A stretch of DNA of 64,000 nt from Anabaena sp. FACHB-1237 (GTDB lineage Bacteria > Cyanobacteriota > Cyanobacteriia > Cyanobacteriales > Nostocaceae): positions 1 to 64,000 of the forward strand of contig NZ_JACJPV010000007.1 in the NCBI RefSeq assembly GCF_014696225.1. Reading direction: 5' to 3'. The notes beneath the pieces were generated by a model. That model was given only the letters and a program-made list of their open reading frames with translations. It was not told the DNA's origin and did not search any database. Of this stretch, positions 36,587-46,524 are shown piece by piece (the first letter of the stretch is position 1; each line of letters begins with the position of its first letter). The position numbers were made by a program, and so were the translations under genes.

Positions 36587-36811
36587 AGTCAGCTATTGTG
36601 CGATCGCCGATCCCGTAGGTTGCGTTAATGAAATGTAACCCACCTTTGCTTATGTAATTTATACAAGATTTCTATTATACATCCCACTATCCAATATCTA
36701 TTAACTTTACATAAAACTTTACATAAAAAGGTAGTATAATATAAGCGATCGCCTGTAGCTTGAGTAATTCTTTACATAAAAAAGTAGCATAATATGAGCG
36801 ATCGCTATCAA
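36587..36811 (+). repeat. Direct repeat flanking the Uma2 gene, right copy
   Basis: Right copy of the repeat at 35319-35553, with the same block order. ACTTTACATAA is doubled here, and the M5 end is replaced by CTGTAGCTTGAGTAATTC. Confidence 0.85.
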
Positions 36812-37617
36812 ATTAGGTTCTTTCGGAGATTTTATGGTAATTGAAGATTGATTACCACAAAACCCTTAACGGGCAAGGCTTATACGCTATTATACCCAAT
36901 ATTTTTAATGAAATGCCGACAGAATAAGGCTTTCAATAACTTTAAACTGGTTTCTCCATAAAAAGTACCAAAGAACCGTTTTTTTATCTATCTGCTAATT
37001 ATATCATTAGTATCAAGAATCATCTATTAATTCGCAACATCCAACACCCAAAAATATGGCTTACCTCCTACTGTATGACATATCCAGCAAGATTTTTAAC
37101 TTTTTTACTGATTATTAGCCACTAATCACATTTCATCTGCTATAATAATTCTTGGGTTAACAAATTATATTTTTTAATCTTACCTAGAATAGATAGGTAC
37201 TCATCTACACCTAAAATAACCTTTAATAGTTTAGATACAATAGTAACCATAGGTGCGAAGAGATATACTAGAGAATTTTCGCAGTTTTTCTGGCAGTGAA
37301 TAAAGTTTTATCTATATATGCAATATAATATTGTTTTAATAATTTGAGTTGATAAATGATCACTTAAGGTACAAAGACTGTAAACTAGTTTTCACTAGCT
37401 GAGTGATACATCTTGTTCACGCCAAGTTAAGACATTCAATTACATTGTTTACTGAGTATATAAAATAATCTTTCTGGCAAAAAGATTATTTTGCAATGCC
37501 TAAATATAGCTAGAAATTTCCATAGACAGATTAACAATGAAGAAATTATTGATTTCTTTGTGTAAATTGTCATGGTTAACAAAATCTTGATTAAATTTTG
37601 ATTAAAGGAGAGTTATT
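36812..37617. other. Long upstream region of nrtABCD
   Basis: About 800 bp of AT-rich DNA before nrtA. No nirA gene or recognisable remnant of it is present. The nrtA start has a strong SD (AAAGGAGAG). The best NtcA-like match seen, GTA-N8-TGC at 37243-37256, has one mismatch and the wrong spacing to a -10 box. Confidence 0.5.
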
Positions 37618-39000
37618 ATGTCTGAATTTTTGCACCAAGTTACTCGTAGGAAGTTTATCATCACTGCTGGAGTTTCTGCCGGTGCTGTATTACTGAAAGG
37701 TTGTGTAGGCAACCCACCAGAACCAGGTAATACTGGTGGTACATCAACTCAAACTGCAACTCAACCAGCAGCTAATATTAGTCCTGAACAACAACCAGAA
37801 ACCACAAAAGTTAAATTAGGATATATTCCTATTGTAGAATCTGCACCATTAATTATTGCCCAAGAAAAAGGCTTTTTTGCCAAGCATGGCATGACAGAAG
37901 TAGAAATTTCTAAACAAGCATCCTGGGGTTCTGCACGGGATAACTTAGAAATTGGTTCTGCTGGTGGTGGTATTGATGGTGGCCAATGGCAAATGCCCAT
38001 GCCACATTTAATTACTGAAGGAAAAATTACCAAAGGTAATAAACCAATACCAATGTATGTACTGGCACAGTTGGTTACTCATGGTAATGCAATAGCGATC
38101 GCCAACAAACATCTAGGCAAAGGTATTGGCCTAAAACTAGAGGGGGCAAAATCCTTATTTGCCCAAATGAAATCTGCCACACCCTTTACCGCAGCCTTCA
38201 CATTTCCCCATGTGAACCAAGATTTATGGATACGCTACTGGTTAGCAGCTAGTGGAATTGATCCGGATACAGATGTGAAATTATTAACCGTACCTGCGGC
38301 ACAAACGGTAGCAAACATGAAAACCGGCACAATGGATGCCTTTAGCACCGGAGATCCTTGGCCATTCCGTTTGGTTAATGACAAAATTGGCTTCATGGCG
38401 GCCTTAACTGCGGAAATTTGGAAAAATCACCCTGAAGAATATTTTGCCTTGAGAGGGGATTGGGTTGATAAAAATCCCAAGGCCACTAAAGCCTTATTAA
38501 AAGGAATCATGGAGGCACAGCAATGGTTAGATAACTTTGACAACCGTAAGGAAGCAGCAGAAATTCTGGCAGCTAAAAAATATTTTGGCTTATCTTCCCC
38601 TGAAATTTTAGCTAATCCATATCAAGGTAAATATGATATGGGTGATGGTCGCAAAATAGATGATAAATCAATGGCTGCCTATTATTGGAAAGATGCTAAA
38701 GGTAGTGTATCTTATCCTTATCAAAGTCATGATTTATGGTTTATTACCGAAAATGTACGTTGGGGATTCTTGCCACAAGATTACATCACCAATGGTGCAG
38801 CTAAAGCCAAGGAACTCATCAAAAAAGTTAACCGCGAAGATATTTGGAAAGAAGCAGCTAAGGAATTAGGAATACCTGCGGCTGACATTCCTAGCAGTAC
38901 CTCTCGCGGAGTGGAAGAATTTTTTGATGGTGTGAAATTCGACCCTGAGAAACCTGAAGAGTATCTCAAGAGTTTGAAAATCAAAAAAGTCAGCATCTAA
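37618..39000 (+). CDS. nrtA: Nitrate ABC transporter, substrate-binding lipoprotein
   Basis: 460 residues. Tat-type signal ([13 protein letters not shown], Arg10-Arg11) followed by a lipobox with Cys29 (LLKGC), so the protein is exported folded and lipid-anchored. The binding domain has [37 protein letters not shown] and [20 protein letters not shown], typical of NrtA/CynA. Binds nitrate/nitrite for uptake. First gene of nrtA-B-C-D. Confidence 0.96.
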   Translation: MSEFLHQVTRRKFIITAGVSAGAVLLKGCVGNPPEPGNTGGTSTQTATQPAANISPEQQPETTKVKLGYIPIVESAPLIIAQEKGFFAKHGMTEVEISKQASWGSARDNLEIGSAGGGIDGGQWQMPMPHLITEGKITKGNKPIPMYVLAQLVTHGNAIAIANKHLGKGIGLKLEGAKSLFAQMKSATPFTAAFTFPHVNQDLWIRYWLAASGIDPDTDVKLLTVPAAQTVANMKTGTMDAFSTGDPWPFRLVNDKIGFMAALTAEIWKNHPEEYFALRGDWVDKNPKATKALLKGIMEAQQWLDNFDNRKEAAEILAAKKYFGLSSPEILANPYQGKYDMGDGRKIDDKSMAAYYWKDAKGSVSYPYQSHDLWFITENVRWGFLPQDYITNGAAKAKELIKKVNREDIWKEAAKELGIPAADIPSSTSRGVEEFFDGVKFDPEKPEEYLKSLKIKKVSI

Positions 39001-39220
39001 CCAAATTAATCATAAGTAGTTATTAGTCATTAAGTTAAGTCAATATTCAGTCATCAGCTAATAATTCAAGATAGGTAAGATCATCGAATTATTATTCAAT
39101 AAAAAGATAGTCAATTGCCTAAAAAATATGAAGTTATATTAGCTGATTACTCAAAAAATATGTTATTAGTCATTAAGTTATTCACCGTTAATAAATTTGA
39201 GATAAATTTGAGGAAAAATC

Positions 39221-40057
39221 ATGACCGTAGCCCAAAAACGCTCCCCTGCTTCTAAACTAGAGAATAACTTTTTATCAAATTTGCAAAAGCAATTTCCGGA
39301 ACTATTTCCACCAGCGATCGCATTAGCTGTTTTTATAGCTATTTGGCAACTGTTTTCTTGGACACCAGGTGCAACATTACCAGGACCAATTCAAGTTATT
39401 CAAGATACTTGGATTTTGATTTTATACCCTTTCTATGATAAAGGTGGCACTGATAAAGGTTTATTTTGGCAAATTTTTGCTAGTTTACAACGGGTAGCTA
39501 TTAGCTATACATTAGCCGCTATAGTTGGTATTGGTTTAGGCATTTTAATTGGTGTCAATAAAACCATGTCTAAAGCCTTAGATCCCATATTTCAGTTACT
39601 CAGAACTGTACCTCCTTTAGCTTGGGTTCCTATTTCCTTAGCTGCTTTAAGACAAAACGAACCAGCCGCATTATTCGTAATTTTCATTACTGCAATTTGG
39701 CCAATTTTAATTAACACTGCGGTAGGAGTAAAAGAAATTCCCAGCGATTACAACAACGTGGCTAAAGTTTTGCAACTTTCTAAAAAAGAATACTTTATTA
39801 ATATCTTAATTCCTGCTGCTTTACCTTACATCTTTACTGGTTTGAGAATAGCTATTGGTTTAGCTTGGTTAGCGATTATTGCAGCAGAAATCGTTATGTC
39901 TGGTATTGTGGGTATCGGGTTTTTCATCTGGGATGCTTATCAAAATAACAACGTTAGTGAAGTAATTTTGGCACTAGTATATATCGGCGTTGTGGGTTTA
40001 ATCTTAGATAAATTAATGGCAGCCTTACAAAACTGGATTTTACCAGAACAAAAGTAA
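39221..40057 (+). CDS. nrtB: Nitrate ABC transporter permease
   Basis: 278 residues with six membrane helices. Binding-protein-dependent permease family (TauC/SsuC/NrtB): TLPGPIQVIQDTWILI, LRTVPPLAWVPISLAAL, the conserved EAA loop VKEIPSDYNNVAKVLQLSKK and LAWLAIIAAEIVMSG. The nrtA-nrtB gap of 220 bp is filled with AT-rich repeats rather than genes. Confidence 0.95.
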   Translation: MTVAQKRSPASKLENNFLSNLQKQFPELFPPAIALAVFIAIWQLFSWTPGATLPGPIQVIQDTWILILYPFYDKGGTDKGLFWQIFASLQRVAISYTLAAIVGIGLGILIGVNKTMSKALDPIFQLLRTVPPLAWVPISLAALRQNEPAALFVIFITAIWPILINTAVGVKEIPSDYNNVAKVLQLSKKEYFINILIPAALPYIFTGLRIAIGLAWLAIIAAEIVMSGIVGIGFFIWDAYQNNNVSEVILALVYIGVVGLILDKLMAALQNWILPEQK

Positions 40058-40172
40058 AGGTTAACAGATCGAGGAGTCAGTAGATCAAGAAGTTACAAGA
40101 AAGAATTGAAAACTATTAAATTAATTTTTGATTCTTTCACCAATTACCAATCATTAAAAAAGCATTAAAACT

Positions 40173-42176
40173 ATGTCAGTATTTGTTGCAGTTGATCAAA
40201 TTGATAAAGTATTTGAATTAACCGGAGGCGGTCAATATATCGCTCTCAAAAACATTAATTTAGAAATCAGAAAGGGTGAATTTGTTTCTTTAATTGGTCA
40301 CTCCGGTTGTGGAAAATCTACCCTTTTAAATATGATCGCTGGGTTAGATTTACCCACAGAAGGTTTAGTAACTTTAGAAGGTCAAAAAGTTAAAAAACCT
40401 GGACCAGATCGCATGGTAGTTTTTCAAAACTATTCACTATTACCTTGGCGAACTGTAAGAGAAAATATCGCCTTAGCAGTAGATTCAGTATTACATGGAA
40501 TGCCTGTTTCTGAAAGGAAAACAATAGTTGAAAGACACATAGATATGGTGGGTTTACGTCCCCATGCTGATAAACAACCAACTATGTTATCTGGAGGACA
40601 AAAACAACGGGTAGCGATCGCTCGCGCTTTGGCAATTCGTCCTAAACTATTACTATTAGATGAACCTTTCGGTGCGTTAGATGCCTTAACTCGCGGTAAT
40701 TTGCAAGAACAATTAATGCAAATTTGTGAAGAAAACCAAGTTACCGCAGTGATGGTGACACATGATGTAGATGAAGCCGTTTTGTTATCTGATAGAATCG
40801 TCATGTTAACTAACGGACCAGAATCGAAAATTGGCGACATTTTAGAAGTAGATATTCCTCGTCCTCGCAAACGCATGGAAGTAGTAGAACATCCCAGTTA
40901 CTACACCTTACGTAGTGAAATGATCTACTTTTTAAATCAACAGAAAAGAATTAAAAAATTACGTGCGAGAAAAACACCAGCGATCGCCCGTCATGGTTTA
41001 GAAAAAGTAAATTTAGAAATTGGTTTTCTGCCCATTACAGCTTGTGCGCCCCTAGCAGTAGCTAAAGAAAAAGGTTTCTTTACCAAACATGGTTTAGATG
41101 AAGTTTCCCTAGTCAGAGAAAGCAACTGGCGCGGTATTGTAGATGGTATTTCTGGAGGTTATTTAGATGCTGCCCAAATGCCATCAGGAATGCCCATTTG
41201 GTTATCATTAGGAGGCAACAAAAACCAACCATTACCAGTGGTGACTTCCTTAACCATGACACGCAATGGTAACGCCATTACCCTAGCGAAAAGATTTTAT
41301 GAACAAGGTGTACACAGTCTTTCTGACTTTAAAAACTACCTCCTCAAAACCCGTGATCAACTGCACAGAATGGGAGTAGTACATCCAGCATCCATGCACA
41401 ATTTACTACTGCGTTATTGGTTAGCAGCAGGAGGAATTGATCCTGATGTTGACGTGGAAATGAAAAATATTCCTCCAGCGCAAATGGTAGTAGATTTAAA
41501 GGGTGGAACAATTGACGGTTATTGTGTAGGAGAACCTTGGAATTATCGCGCTGCAATTGAAGGTTCAGGCTTTACCATTGCCACAGACTTAGAAGTTTGG
41601 TTAGGACATCCTGGTAAAGTTCTAGCAGTCAGAGAAGACTGGGCTAACGCTTATCCCAATACCCATATTGCCTTAACCAAAGCATTATTAGAAGCCTGTA
41701 AATATTGCGCTGATCCTAACAATGCCCAAGAAGTGAGATTAATATTAGCAAGTCGGGAATATGTCAGCACCGACATTGAATTTATTCAACTCGAAGATCC
41801 TCACAGTGGTGCTTGCGATTTAGATCATCCCATGCGCGAATATGCCCATCATCAATTCTATGGTAGTTCTGCCATTAATCGTCCTAGCAGAAGTGAACAA
41901 ACTTGGATTATGACACAATTAGCAAGATGGGGAGAAACACCTTTCCCTCGCAATTGGGTAGAAATTGTCGAAAGAGTTTGTCGAGTAGGTGTATTTAGTA
42001 CCGCAGCTAGAGAATTAGGTTTAGATATTAGCTATACTCGTCAACCCATTGAATTATTTGATGGTAAACCTTTTAACGCTGATGATCCTTTTGCCTATCT
42101 CACAAGTTTAGAAATCAAACGTGATTTTTCTGTGGCAGAAGTTGTTTTAGATGCACCACGTAAAATTGCAGCGTAA
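40173..42176 (+). CDS. nrtC: Nitrate ABC transporter ATPase fused to NrtA-like domain
   Basis: 667 residues. The N-terminal ATPase (about 1-260) has Walker A LIGHSGCGKST, FQNYSLLPWRTVRENIALAV, signature LSGGQKQRVAIARALA, Walker B LLLLDEPFGALDAL and H-loop VTHD. The C-terminal half (about 280-660) resembles NrtA itself: EIGFLPITACAPLAVAKEKG, GGYLDAAQMPSGMP and PAQMVVDLKGGTIDGYCVGE. In cyanobacteria this cytoplasmic domain binds nitrate and mediates ammonium-promoted inhibition of transport. Confidence 0.96.
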   Translation: MSVFVAVDQIDKVFELTGGGQYIALKNINLEIRKGEFVSLIGHSGCGKSTLLNMIAGLDLPTEGLVTLEGQKVKKPGPDRMVVFQNYSLLPWRTVRENIALAVDSVLHGMPVSERKTIVERHIDMVGLRPHADKQPTMLSGGQKQRVAIARALAIRPKLLLLDEPFGALDALTRGNLQEQLMQICEENQVTAVMVTHDVDEAVLLSDRIVMLTNGPESKIGDILEVDIPRPRKRMEVVEHPSYYTLRSEMIYFLNQQKRIKKLRARKTPAIARHGLEKVNLEIGFLPITACAPLAVAKEKGFFTKHGLDEVSLVRESNWRGIVDGISGGYLDAAQMPSGMPIWLSLGGNKNQPLPVVTSLTMTRNGNAITLAKRFYEQGVHSLSDFKNYLLKTRDQLHRMGVVHPASMHNLLLRYWLAAGGIDPDVDVEMKNIPPAQMVVDLKGGTIDGYCVGEPWNYRAAIEGSGFTIATDLEVWLGHPGKVLAVREDWANAYPNTHIALTKALLEACKYCADPNNAQEVRLILASREYVSTDIEFIQLEDPHSGACDLDHPMREYAHHQFYGSSAINRPSRSEQTWIMTQLARWGETPFPRNWVEIVERVCRVGVFSTAARELGLDISYTRQPIELFDGKPFNADDPFAYLTSLEIKRDFSVAEVVLDAPRKIAA

Positions 42177-42179
42177 AGC

Positions 42180-42256
42180 AGAGAGTCAGGAGTCAAGAGT
42201 CAGGAGTCAGAATAAAGAATTTTCACTCCGCACTCCACACTCCACACTCCACACCA
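42180..42256. repeat. Heptanucleotide repeats between nrtC and nrtD
   Basis: GTCAGGA/GTCAAGA/GTCAGGA/GTCAGAA followed by CACTCCG/CACTCCA x3. Two 7-bp STRR blocks in a cotranscribed spacer. The same gagtcag and cactcc words recur near 11.15, 11.73, 19.29 and 52.07 kb. Confidence 0.85.
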
Positions 42257-42281
42257 GCAATTGTCAATTATCATCAAAACT

Positions 42282-43148
42282 ATGCAAAACCCTACTCTGA
42301 CTTTTACCAACACTCCTACTGAAAAGCAAATGAAATCACCTACCCAAATTCGTACTCGTCAGCCCTTTTTACAAATTCAAGATGTTACTAAAACATACCC
42401 CACTAAAAAAGGACCTTTTACCGTTCTTGATGGAGTGAATTTAGAAGTAGAACAGGGTGAATTTATCTGTGTAATTGGCCACTCTGGTTGTGGCAAATCA
42501 ACTTTATTAAACATGGTTTCTGGTTTTAATACTCCTAGCACTGGCCAGGTATTATTAGAAGGACAACCTATTGTTAAACCAGGCCCAGATCGCATGGTGG
42601 TGTTTCAAAACTATGCTTTATTACCTTGGAGAACAGCTTTTGAAAATATTTATTTAGCTGTAAACGCTGTTTATCCTACTAAACCAGAAGCAGAAAAACG
42701 GGCTATTGTGAGAGATCATTTAGCAATGGTGGGTTTAGCAGATGCTATGGAAAAGAAACCCATGCAAATGTCTGGAGGGATGAGACAACGGGTTTCTATT
42801 GCGCGGGCTTTAGCTATTCGTCCCAAAGTGTTGATTTTAGATGAACCTTTTGGGGCGTTAGATGCTATTACTAAGGAAGAATTGCAAGAGGAATTGTTAA
42901 AGATTTGGAGTGATAATCGTTGTACAGTTTTGATGATTACTCATGATATTGATGAGGCCTTATTCTTGGCTGATAAGTTAGTAATGATGACTAATGGACC
43001 TCATGCCAAAATTGGGGAAGTGATGGAAATTCCTTTTTCTCGGCCTAGAGATAGAGCGAGAATTATGGAAGATCCTCAATATTATCAGTTGCGGAATTAT
43101 GCGTTAGACTTCTTGTTTAACCGTTTCGCTCATGATGATGTAGGTTAG
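42282..43148 (+). CDS. nrtD: Nitrate ABC transporter ATPase
   Basis: 288 residues from ATG (MQNPTLTFTNTPTEKQ); another ATG at 42330 (MKSPTQIRT) is possible. Walker A VIGHSGCGKST, FQNYALLPWRTAFENIYLAV, signature MSGGMRQRVSIARALA, Walker B VLILDEPFGALDAI and H-loop ITHD. No C-terminal extension, so it is the partner of NrtC. No narB follows. Confidence 0.95.
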   Translation: MQNPTLTFTNTPTEKQMKSPTQIRTRQPFLQIQDVTKTYPTKKGPFTVLDGVNLEVEQGEFICVIGHSGCGKSTLLNMVSGFNTPSTGQVLLEGQPIVKPGPDRMVVFQNYALLPWRTAFENIYLAVNAVYPTKPEAEKRAIVRDHLAMVGLADAMEKKPMQMSGGMRQRVSIARALAIRPKVLILDEPFGALDAITKEELQEELLKIWSDNRCTVLMITHDIDEALFLADKLVMMTNGPHAKIGEVMEIPFSRPRDRARIMEDPQYYQLRNYALDFLFNRFAHDDVG

Positions 43149-43285
43149 TCAGTATTGCAGATGATCCCTTATTTCTCTAATAATTAAGGGATCTCAATAA
43201 TATAGTTTTATTGCAATTTTATATTACAAACATTTTTTAAGTTTCTCTCTCTGTCGCTTAACCCAATCTAAAAAATACTAACTGA

Positions 43286-43429
43286 TTATATTCTTTTATC
43301 TCCAAATTTTTTTAGCAACTCAGAAACTTGTTGAGAATTTGAACTAGTCCAAATAGTATCTAAACCTTCTGTAGCGTGTGAATAAAAACCATCTTCTAAC
43401 CAGTCTTGTTCCCATTGTTCTATTAACAT
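43286..43429 (-). CDS. Small acidic hypothetical protein
   Basis: 47 residues: MLIEQWEQDWLEDGFYSHAT, then EGLDTIWTSSNSQQVSELLK and KFGDKRI. A clean short frame with sensible composition, ending with TAA. No family recognised; it may be a fragment of a longer gene or a lone antitoxin. M3 begins 21 bp upstream of the ATG. The rest of the 828 bp gap 43149-43976 holds repeats and the MTase promoter. Confidence 0.4.
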   Translation of the reverse strand: MLIEQWEQDWLEDGFYSHATEGLDTIWTSSNSQQVSELLKKFGDKRI

Positions 43430-43450
43430 CCTTTACTAGTCAATTTATAG

Positions 43451-43554
43451 TAAGCTAATGTGCAGCACTCACTGTATAATTAAAAAACCTGAATTTACAG
43501 TAGCACAAGCATCTTGCTTGTATTAATTATTCAAGTTAAAGGCACAACAGCTTA
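43451..43554 (-). repeat. M3 MITE-like element, copy 3
   Basis: 104 bp with ends TAAGCTAATGTGC and GCACAACAGCTTA, inverted relative to copy 1. Confidence 0.9.
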
Positions 43555-43697
43555 CCAACAGTATCTTAATCCTCTACTCATATATTTCCTGTTAAAGATC
43601 GCAACATATAATATAATTATCCATCATAAAACTATTGTCAATATCTTTAAGTACACTGTCAATTATTTTAAAAATAAATAGAGCAAAAGTAGTGTCC

Positions 43698-43724
43698 GTT
43701 GGGTTAAGCAAAAGCGCAACCCAA
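43698..43724. repeat. TTGGGTTAAGCAA/GCGCAACCCAA hairpin
   Basis: TTGGGTT pairs with AACCCAA around AAGCAAAAGCGC. A second copy (GTTGGGTT...AACCCAAC) lies at 48426-48453. Small dispersed hairpin repeat. Confidence 0.7.
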
Positions 43725-43976
43725 AAACAGCTTTAATGAACTAATGATAAAAATGATTGATAAGTGCTTGTTTTTACGAGCATCTTTTTTTGCGGATTAT
43801 TATAGATTATTTTATAGATTATTTTATAGATTATTGATTGGACTCTTCCTTGCTATAATCTGAAATTCAGATTAAGTTCACAAATTACCACTTGAGTAAT
43901 GATTATTCCATATCAAACTTGATATTGTGTAGCCTATATGTCACAATGAAAGTAATATTTTAAGAGCAAATATCAA

Positions 43977-45170
43977 ATGCAAGCAACACAACTTTCTTTT
44001 TTACCCCAAGAGGATGATCATCATCCTAGAAAACAGCAAAAGAAGCCAAAATTAGGGCGTTATGAGCGTATTAAGCGCGAACTAGATCAAGAAAATTCTG
44101 ATCCATATAAGATATTTACTGATGTTAGTTGCCCAATAAGTCCATTATCTGAATATACTTTTGTAGATCTGTTTTGTGGTGCTGGAGGAATGACACAAGG
44201 TTTAGTACAAGCAGGATTTACACCATTAGCTAGTTTAGAAATTAGTCCTATTGCTTCTGCTACTCACAAAAAAAATTTTCCAAAATGTCATCATTTTTGT
44301 GGAGATATTGAACAATTTTCTGCTCAAGATTGGCTGGAAAAAATCGGTTCACCTCAAGTTAATGTTGTTGTTGGTGGTCCACCATGTCAAGGATTTTCAG
44401 TAGCAGGAAAACGTGATCCAAAAGATCCTAGAAATAGATTATTTTATGAATTTGTGCGTGTGGTTTCCGAAATACGTCCTTGGTATGTAGTAATGGAAAA
44501 TGTACCGGGTATTTTAACAATACAAAAAGGAGATGTAAAGACAGCAATTATTGAGGCTTTTGAGTCTATTGGTTATCCTCATATTTCCGTAGCAATTTTA
44601 GAATCTGCTGATTATGGAGTACCACAAATTCGCCCCAGAGCTATTTTTATTGCTAATAGATTTGGAATGCCTAATCCTTATCCTCAAGCACAATTAAACC
44701 AAGAAGAATACAAACCTATTGAGTCGGCAATTTCTGATTTACCAGAATATACTCCCATACCAGAAATTAATCACGAGTGGACTAAACATTCACAGGAGTA
44801 TATGGAACGTTTAGCAAAAGTTCCTCCAGGTGGTTCTTTATATGAAAAATATGCTGATGCTTTTAAAAGACAATATCCTGGTAAACCGAGTATGACGGTG
44901 AAAGAAAATCATGGTGGTACACATATTCACCCTTATTTAAACCGTGTAATTTCTGCTAGGGAAATGGCGAGATTACAAACATTTCCCGATTCATTTATTT
45001 TTGAAGGGACTATGAAAAAAGCTATGTGGCAAATTGGAAATGCTGTTCCACCACGTTTAGCAGAATGTATTGTTTATGCTCTAATTCCTTACTTAAATGA
45101 TATTTTCTTAAACCACAAACCTACAGTTAATTTTGCTGATTTTCAACAAACTCACCTATCTTTTGATTAA
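43977..45170 (+). CDS. DNA (cytosine-5) methyltransferase of a type II R-M system
   Basis: 397 residues. C5-methyltransferase motifs in order: I FVDLFCGAGGMTQGLVQAG; IV GGPPCQGFSVAGKR with catalytic Cys137; VI VMENVPG; VIII-like QIRPRAIFI; IX-X ISAREMARLQTFPDSF and QIGNAVPP. The target-recognition region lies between motifs VIII and IX (about 240-320). The N-terminal 50 residues are a charged extension. It is convergent with, and overlaps by 44 bp, the downstream HNH restriction gene, so it should protect the matching site. Confidence 0.93.
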   Translation: MQATQLSFLPQEDDHHPRKQQKKPKLGRYERIKRELDQENSDPYKIFTDVSCPISPLSEYTFVDLFCGAGGMTQGLVQAGFTPLASLEISPIASATHKKNFPKCHHFCGDIEQFSAQDWLEKIGSPQVNVVVGGPPCQGFSVAGKRDPKDPRNRLFYEFVRVVSEIRPWYVVMENVPGILTIQKGDVKTAIIEAFESIGYPHISVAILESADYGVPQIRPRAIFIANRFGMPNPYPQAQLNQEEYKPIESAISDLPEYTPIPEINHEWTKHSQEYMERLAKVPPGGSLYEKYADAFKRQYPGKPSMTVKENHGGTHIHPYLNRVISAREMARLQTFPDSFIFEGTMKKAMWQIGNAVPPRLAECIVYALIPYLNDIFLNHKPTVNFADFQQTHLSFD

Positions 45171-45864
45171 GTGCATTACGCCAAGTTTCAAAATCATACC
45201 ACCCACAACCAATACAACCTTTTTCAGCTTCATCGCCTCGTTGATGTTGAGAAGGCCAATCTTCACTTCCTTGATACCAGAATTTAATTCCAAAAGGTGT
45301 ACCTCGTTTACCAATTTTAATACATCGTTCACAACTTCTTGATTTTAAAAGATTATGATTCCCAGAAGCATCTTTTTTGAGTAATTGAAACTTTTTTCTA
45401 ATTTCGCTTTCACTCATAGGTGTTAAATATGGACTTTCACTTTTTCCCCAACGTTCCATAGGAAAACGATGATCAATTACTAACTCATGTTTTTCTCTTT
45501 GTCTTTGTTCTATGACATCTGTATATGAATAAACTTCGAGAATTTTTTTTATTAACTGACGAGGAATATTAGTAGGAGCATTTGCTTCTTGTCTTTCTCC
45601 TGTCCATCTATCCCAGTCTGTTTTCTTTTGACACACTTCGCAATATTCTTTTTTCGTTGCAATTACAAGTCCAAGACGCTGTTTAGTTCCACGTTGTAAT
45701 CCCTGTATTCCACCACCACCTGCATACTGTTCTGATGCAATTTTTTTTCCTTCATGTGTACGACAATGCCATTTTTGATCTGATAGTAGTTCAAAAACTT
45801 TTGATTGAAATCTAGCATTTTTAAGTTCATTTCTAATTTTTTTGATCAAATCTTCTTCAGTCAT
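45127..45864 (-). CDS. HNH-type restriction endonuclease
   Basis: 245 residues. HNH-type core: KHELVIDHRFPMERWG with the catalytic His, later GNHNLLKSRSCERC, a pattern of His/Asn residues around Cys pairs. Several CxxC pairs (CEVCQKK, CERC, CIGCGW) suggest zinc knuckles. The N-terminal QKWHCRTHEG and GGGGIQGLQRGTKQRLG resemble HNH restriction enzymes paired with C5-methyltransferases. Located between the C gene (4 bp overlap) and the methyltransferase (44 bp tail-to-tail overlap), as in C-controlled type II systems. Recognition sequence unknown. Confidence 0.75.
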   Translation of the reverse strand: MTEEDLIKKIRNELKNARFQSKVFELLSDQKWHCRTHEGKKIASEQYAGGGGIQGLQRGTKQRLGLVIATKKEYCEVCQKKTDWDRWTGERQEANAPTNIPRQLIKKILEVYSYTDVIEQRQREKHELVIDHRFPMERWGKSESPYLTPMSESEIRKKFQLLKKDASGNHNLLKSRSCERCIKIGKRGTPFGIKFWYQGSEDWPSQHQRGDEAEKGCIGCGWYDFETWRNALNQKIGEFVENQQN

Positions 45865-46109
45865 TTTATTTTATCAGTTTCAATTTCCAGATTTTGCAGC
45901 ATAACAGAAACACTAATACCTAAGCCATCTGCAAGACTTACCAGCGCAGTTAGAGAAGGGTTTCTCACTCCACGTTCTATACCAGAGATGTAAGTACGGT
46001 CTAAGTTAGCACGTAGTCCTAACTCTTCTTGGGAAATTCCTAACTCTGTTCTGTGTTGTCTGACCAGATAACCTAAAGCATTCAGAATTTTTTGTTTTGA
46101 TTTGTCCAT
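45861..46109 (-). CDS. Controller (C) protein of the R-M system, XRE family
   Basis: 82 residues of pure XRE helix-turn-helix: LGYLVRQHRTELGISQEELG, LRANLDRTYISGIERGVRNP and LADGLGISVSVMLQNLEIE. This is the length and composition of C proteins. Overlaps the restriction gene by 4 bp, giving a C-R operon. Two GAC-N5-GTC boxes stand at 46132-46157 just upstream, as expected for autoregulated C proteins that delay restriction until methylation is done. Confidence 0.88.
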   Translation of the reverse strand: MDKSKQKILNALGYLVRQHRTELGISQEELGLRANLDRTYISGIERGVRNPSLTALVSLADGLGISVSVMLQNLEIETDKIK

Positions 46110-46131
46110 TTGCTTATTTTGAATGCTTGTG

Positions 46132-46157
46132 GACTATCAGTCTATAGACAATGTGTC
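46132..46157 (-). promoter_or_regulatory. C-box operator pair (GAC-N5-GTC x2)
   Basis: GACTATCAGTC (46132-46142) and GACAATGTGTC (46147-46157), 15 bp apart centre to centre, beginning 23 bp before the C-gene ATG. The first box matches the GACTnnnAGTC C-box consensus exactly; the second is weaker. This is the classical strong/weak C-protein operator layout. Confidence 0.7.
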
Positions 46158-46379
46158 ACATTAATGGTTTTTATCCATAAAATTGACAAACACCACCAAA
46201 TTCAATTTTTAATTGCCAATTTGAGCTAGTCCTAAGTTGACAATTTTATAGACAAAGCTATACATTTGTTGACAAAAGTCAATATATTTTAGTTGAAAAA
46301 ATCAAATACTTGATATATAATCCTAACATATCAAGTATTGAATTAACACTGTCAAGTGAAGCGAAAACCAAGCAATAAC

Positions 46380-46515
46380 GGTGATAGTCTTTTCAAGAAT
46401 CTTGGTAAAAGAAAGACGCGTTGGGCACTCATAGTGTAAGTCTACAGAGGGATAACCGCTCCCATGCTCCCATTGAAGTAGAAAGTAAAGTCTAGTTTTG
46501 TCTAGGTTTTATATA
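46380..46515 (+). other. Possible 3' end of a decayed IS200/IS605-type element
   Basis: The stretch GTAAGTCTACAGAGGGATAA followed by CCGCTCCCATGCTCCCATTG recalls tnpB 3' ends seen in cyanobacteria, but no reading frame of useful length survives. Weak call. Confidence 0.25.
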
Positions 46516-46524
46516 GCAGATTAC

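Noticed and set aside
37243..37256. NtcA-like site GTA-N8-TGC upstream of nrtA
   Set aside because: One core mismatch and only 7 bp to the nearest TATACT, not the roughly 22 bp expected for an NtcA-activated promoter.
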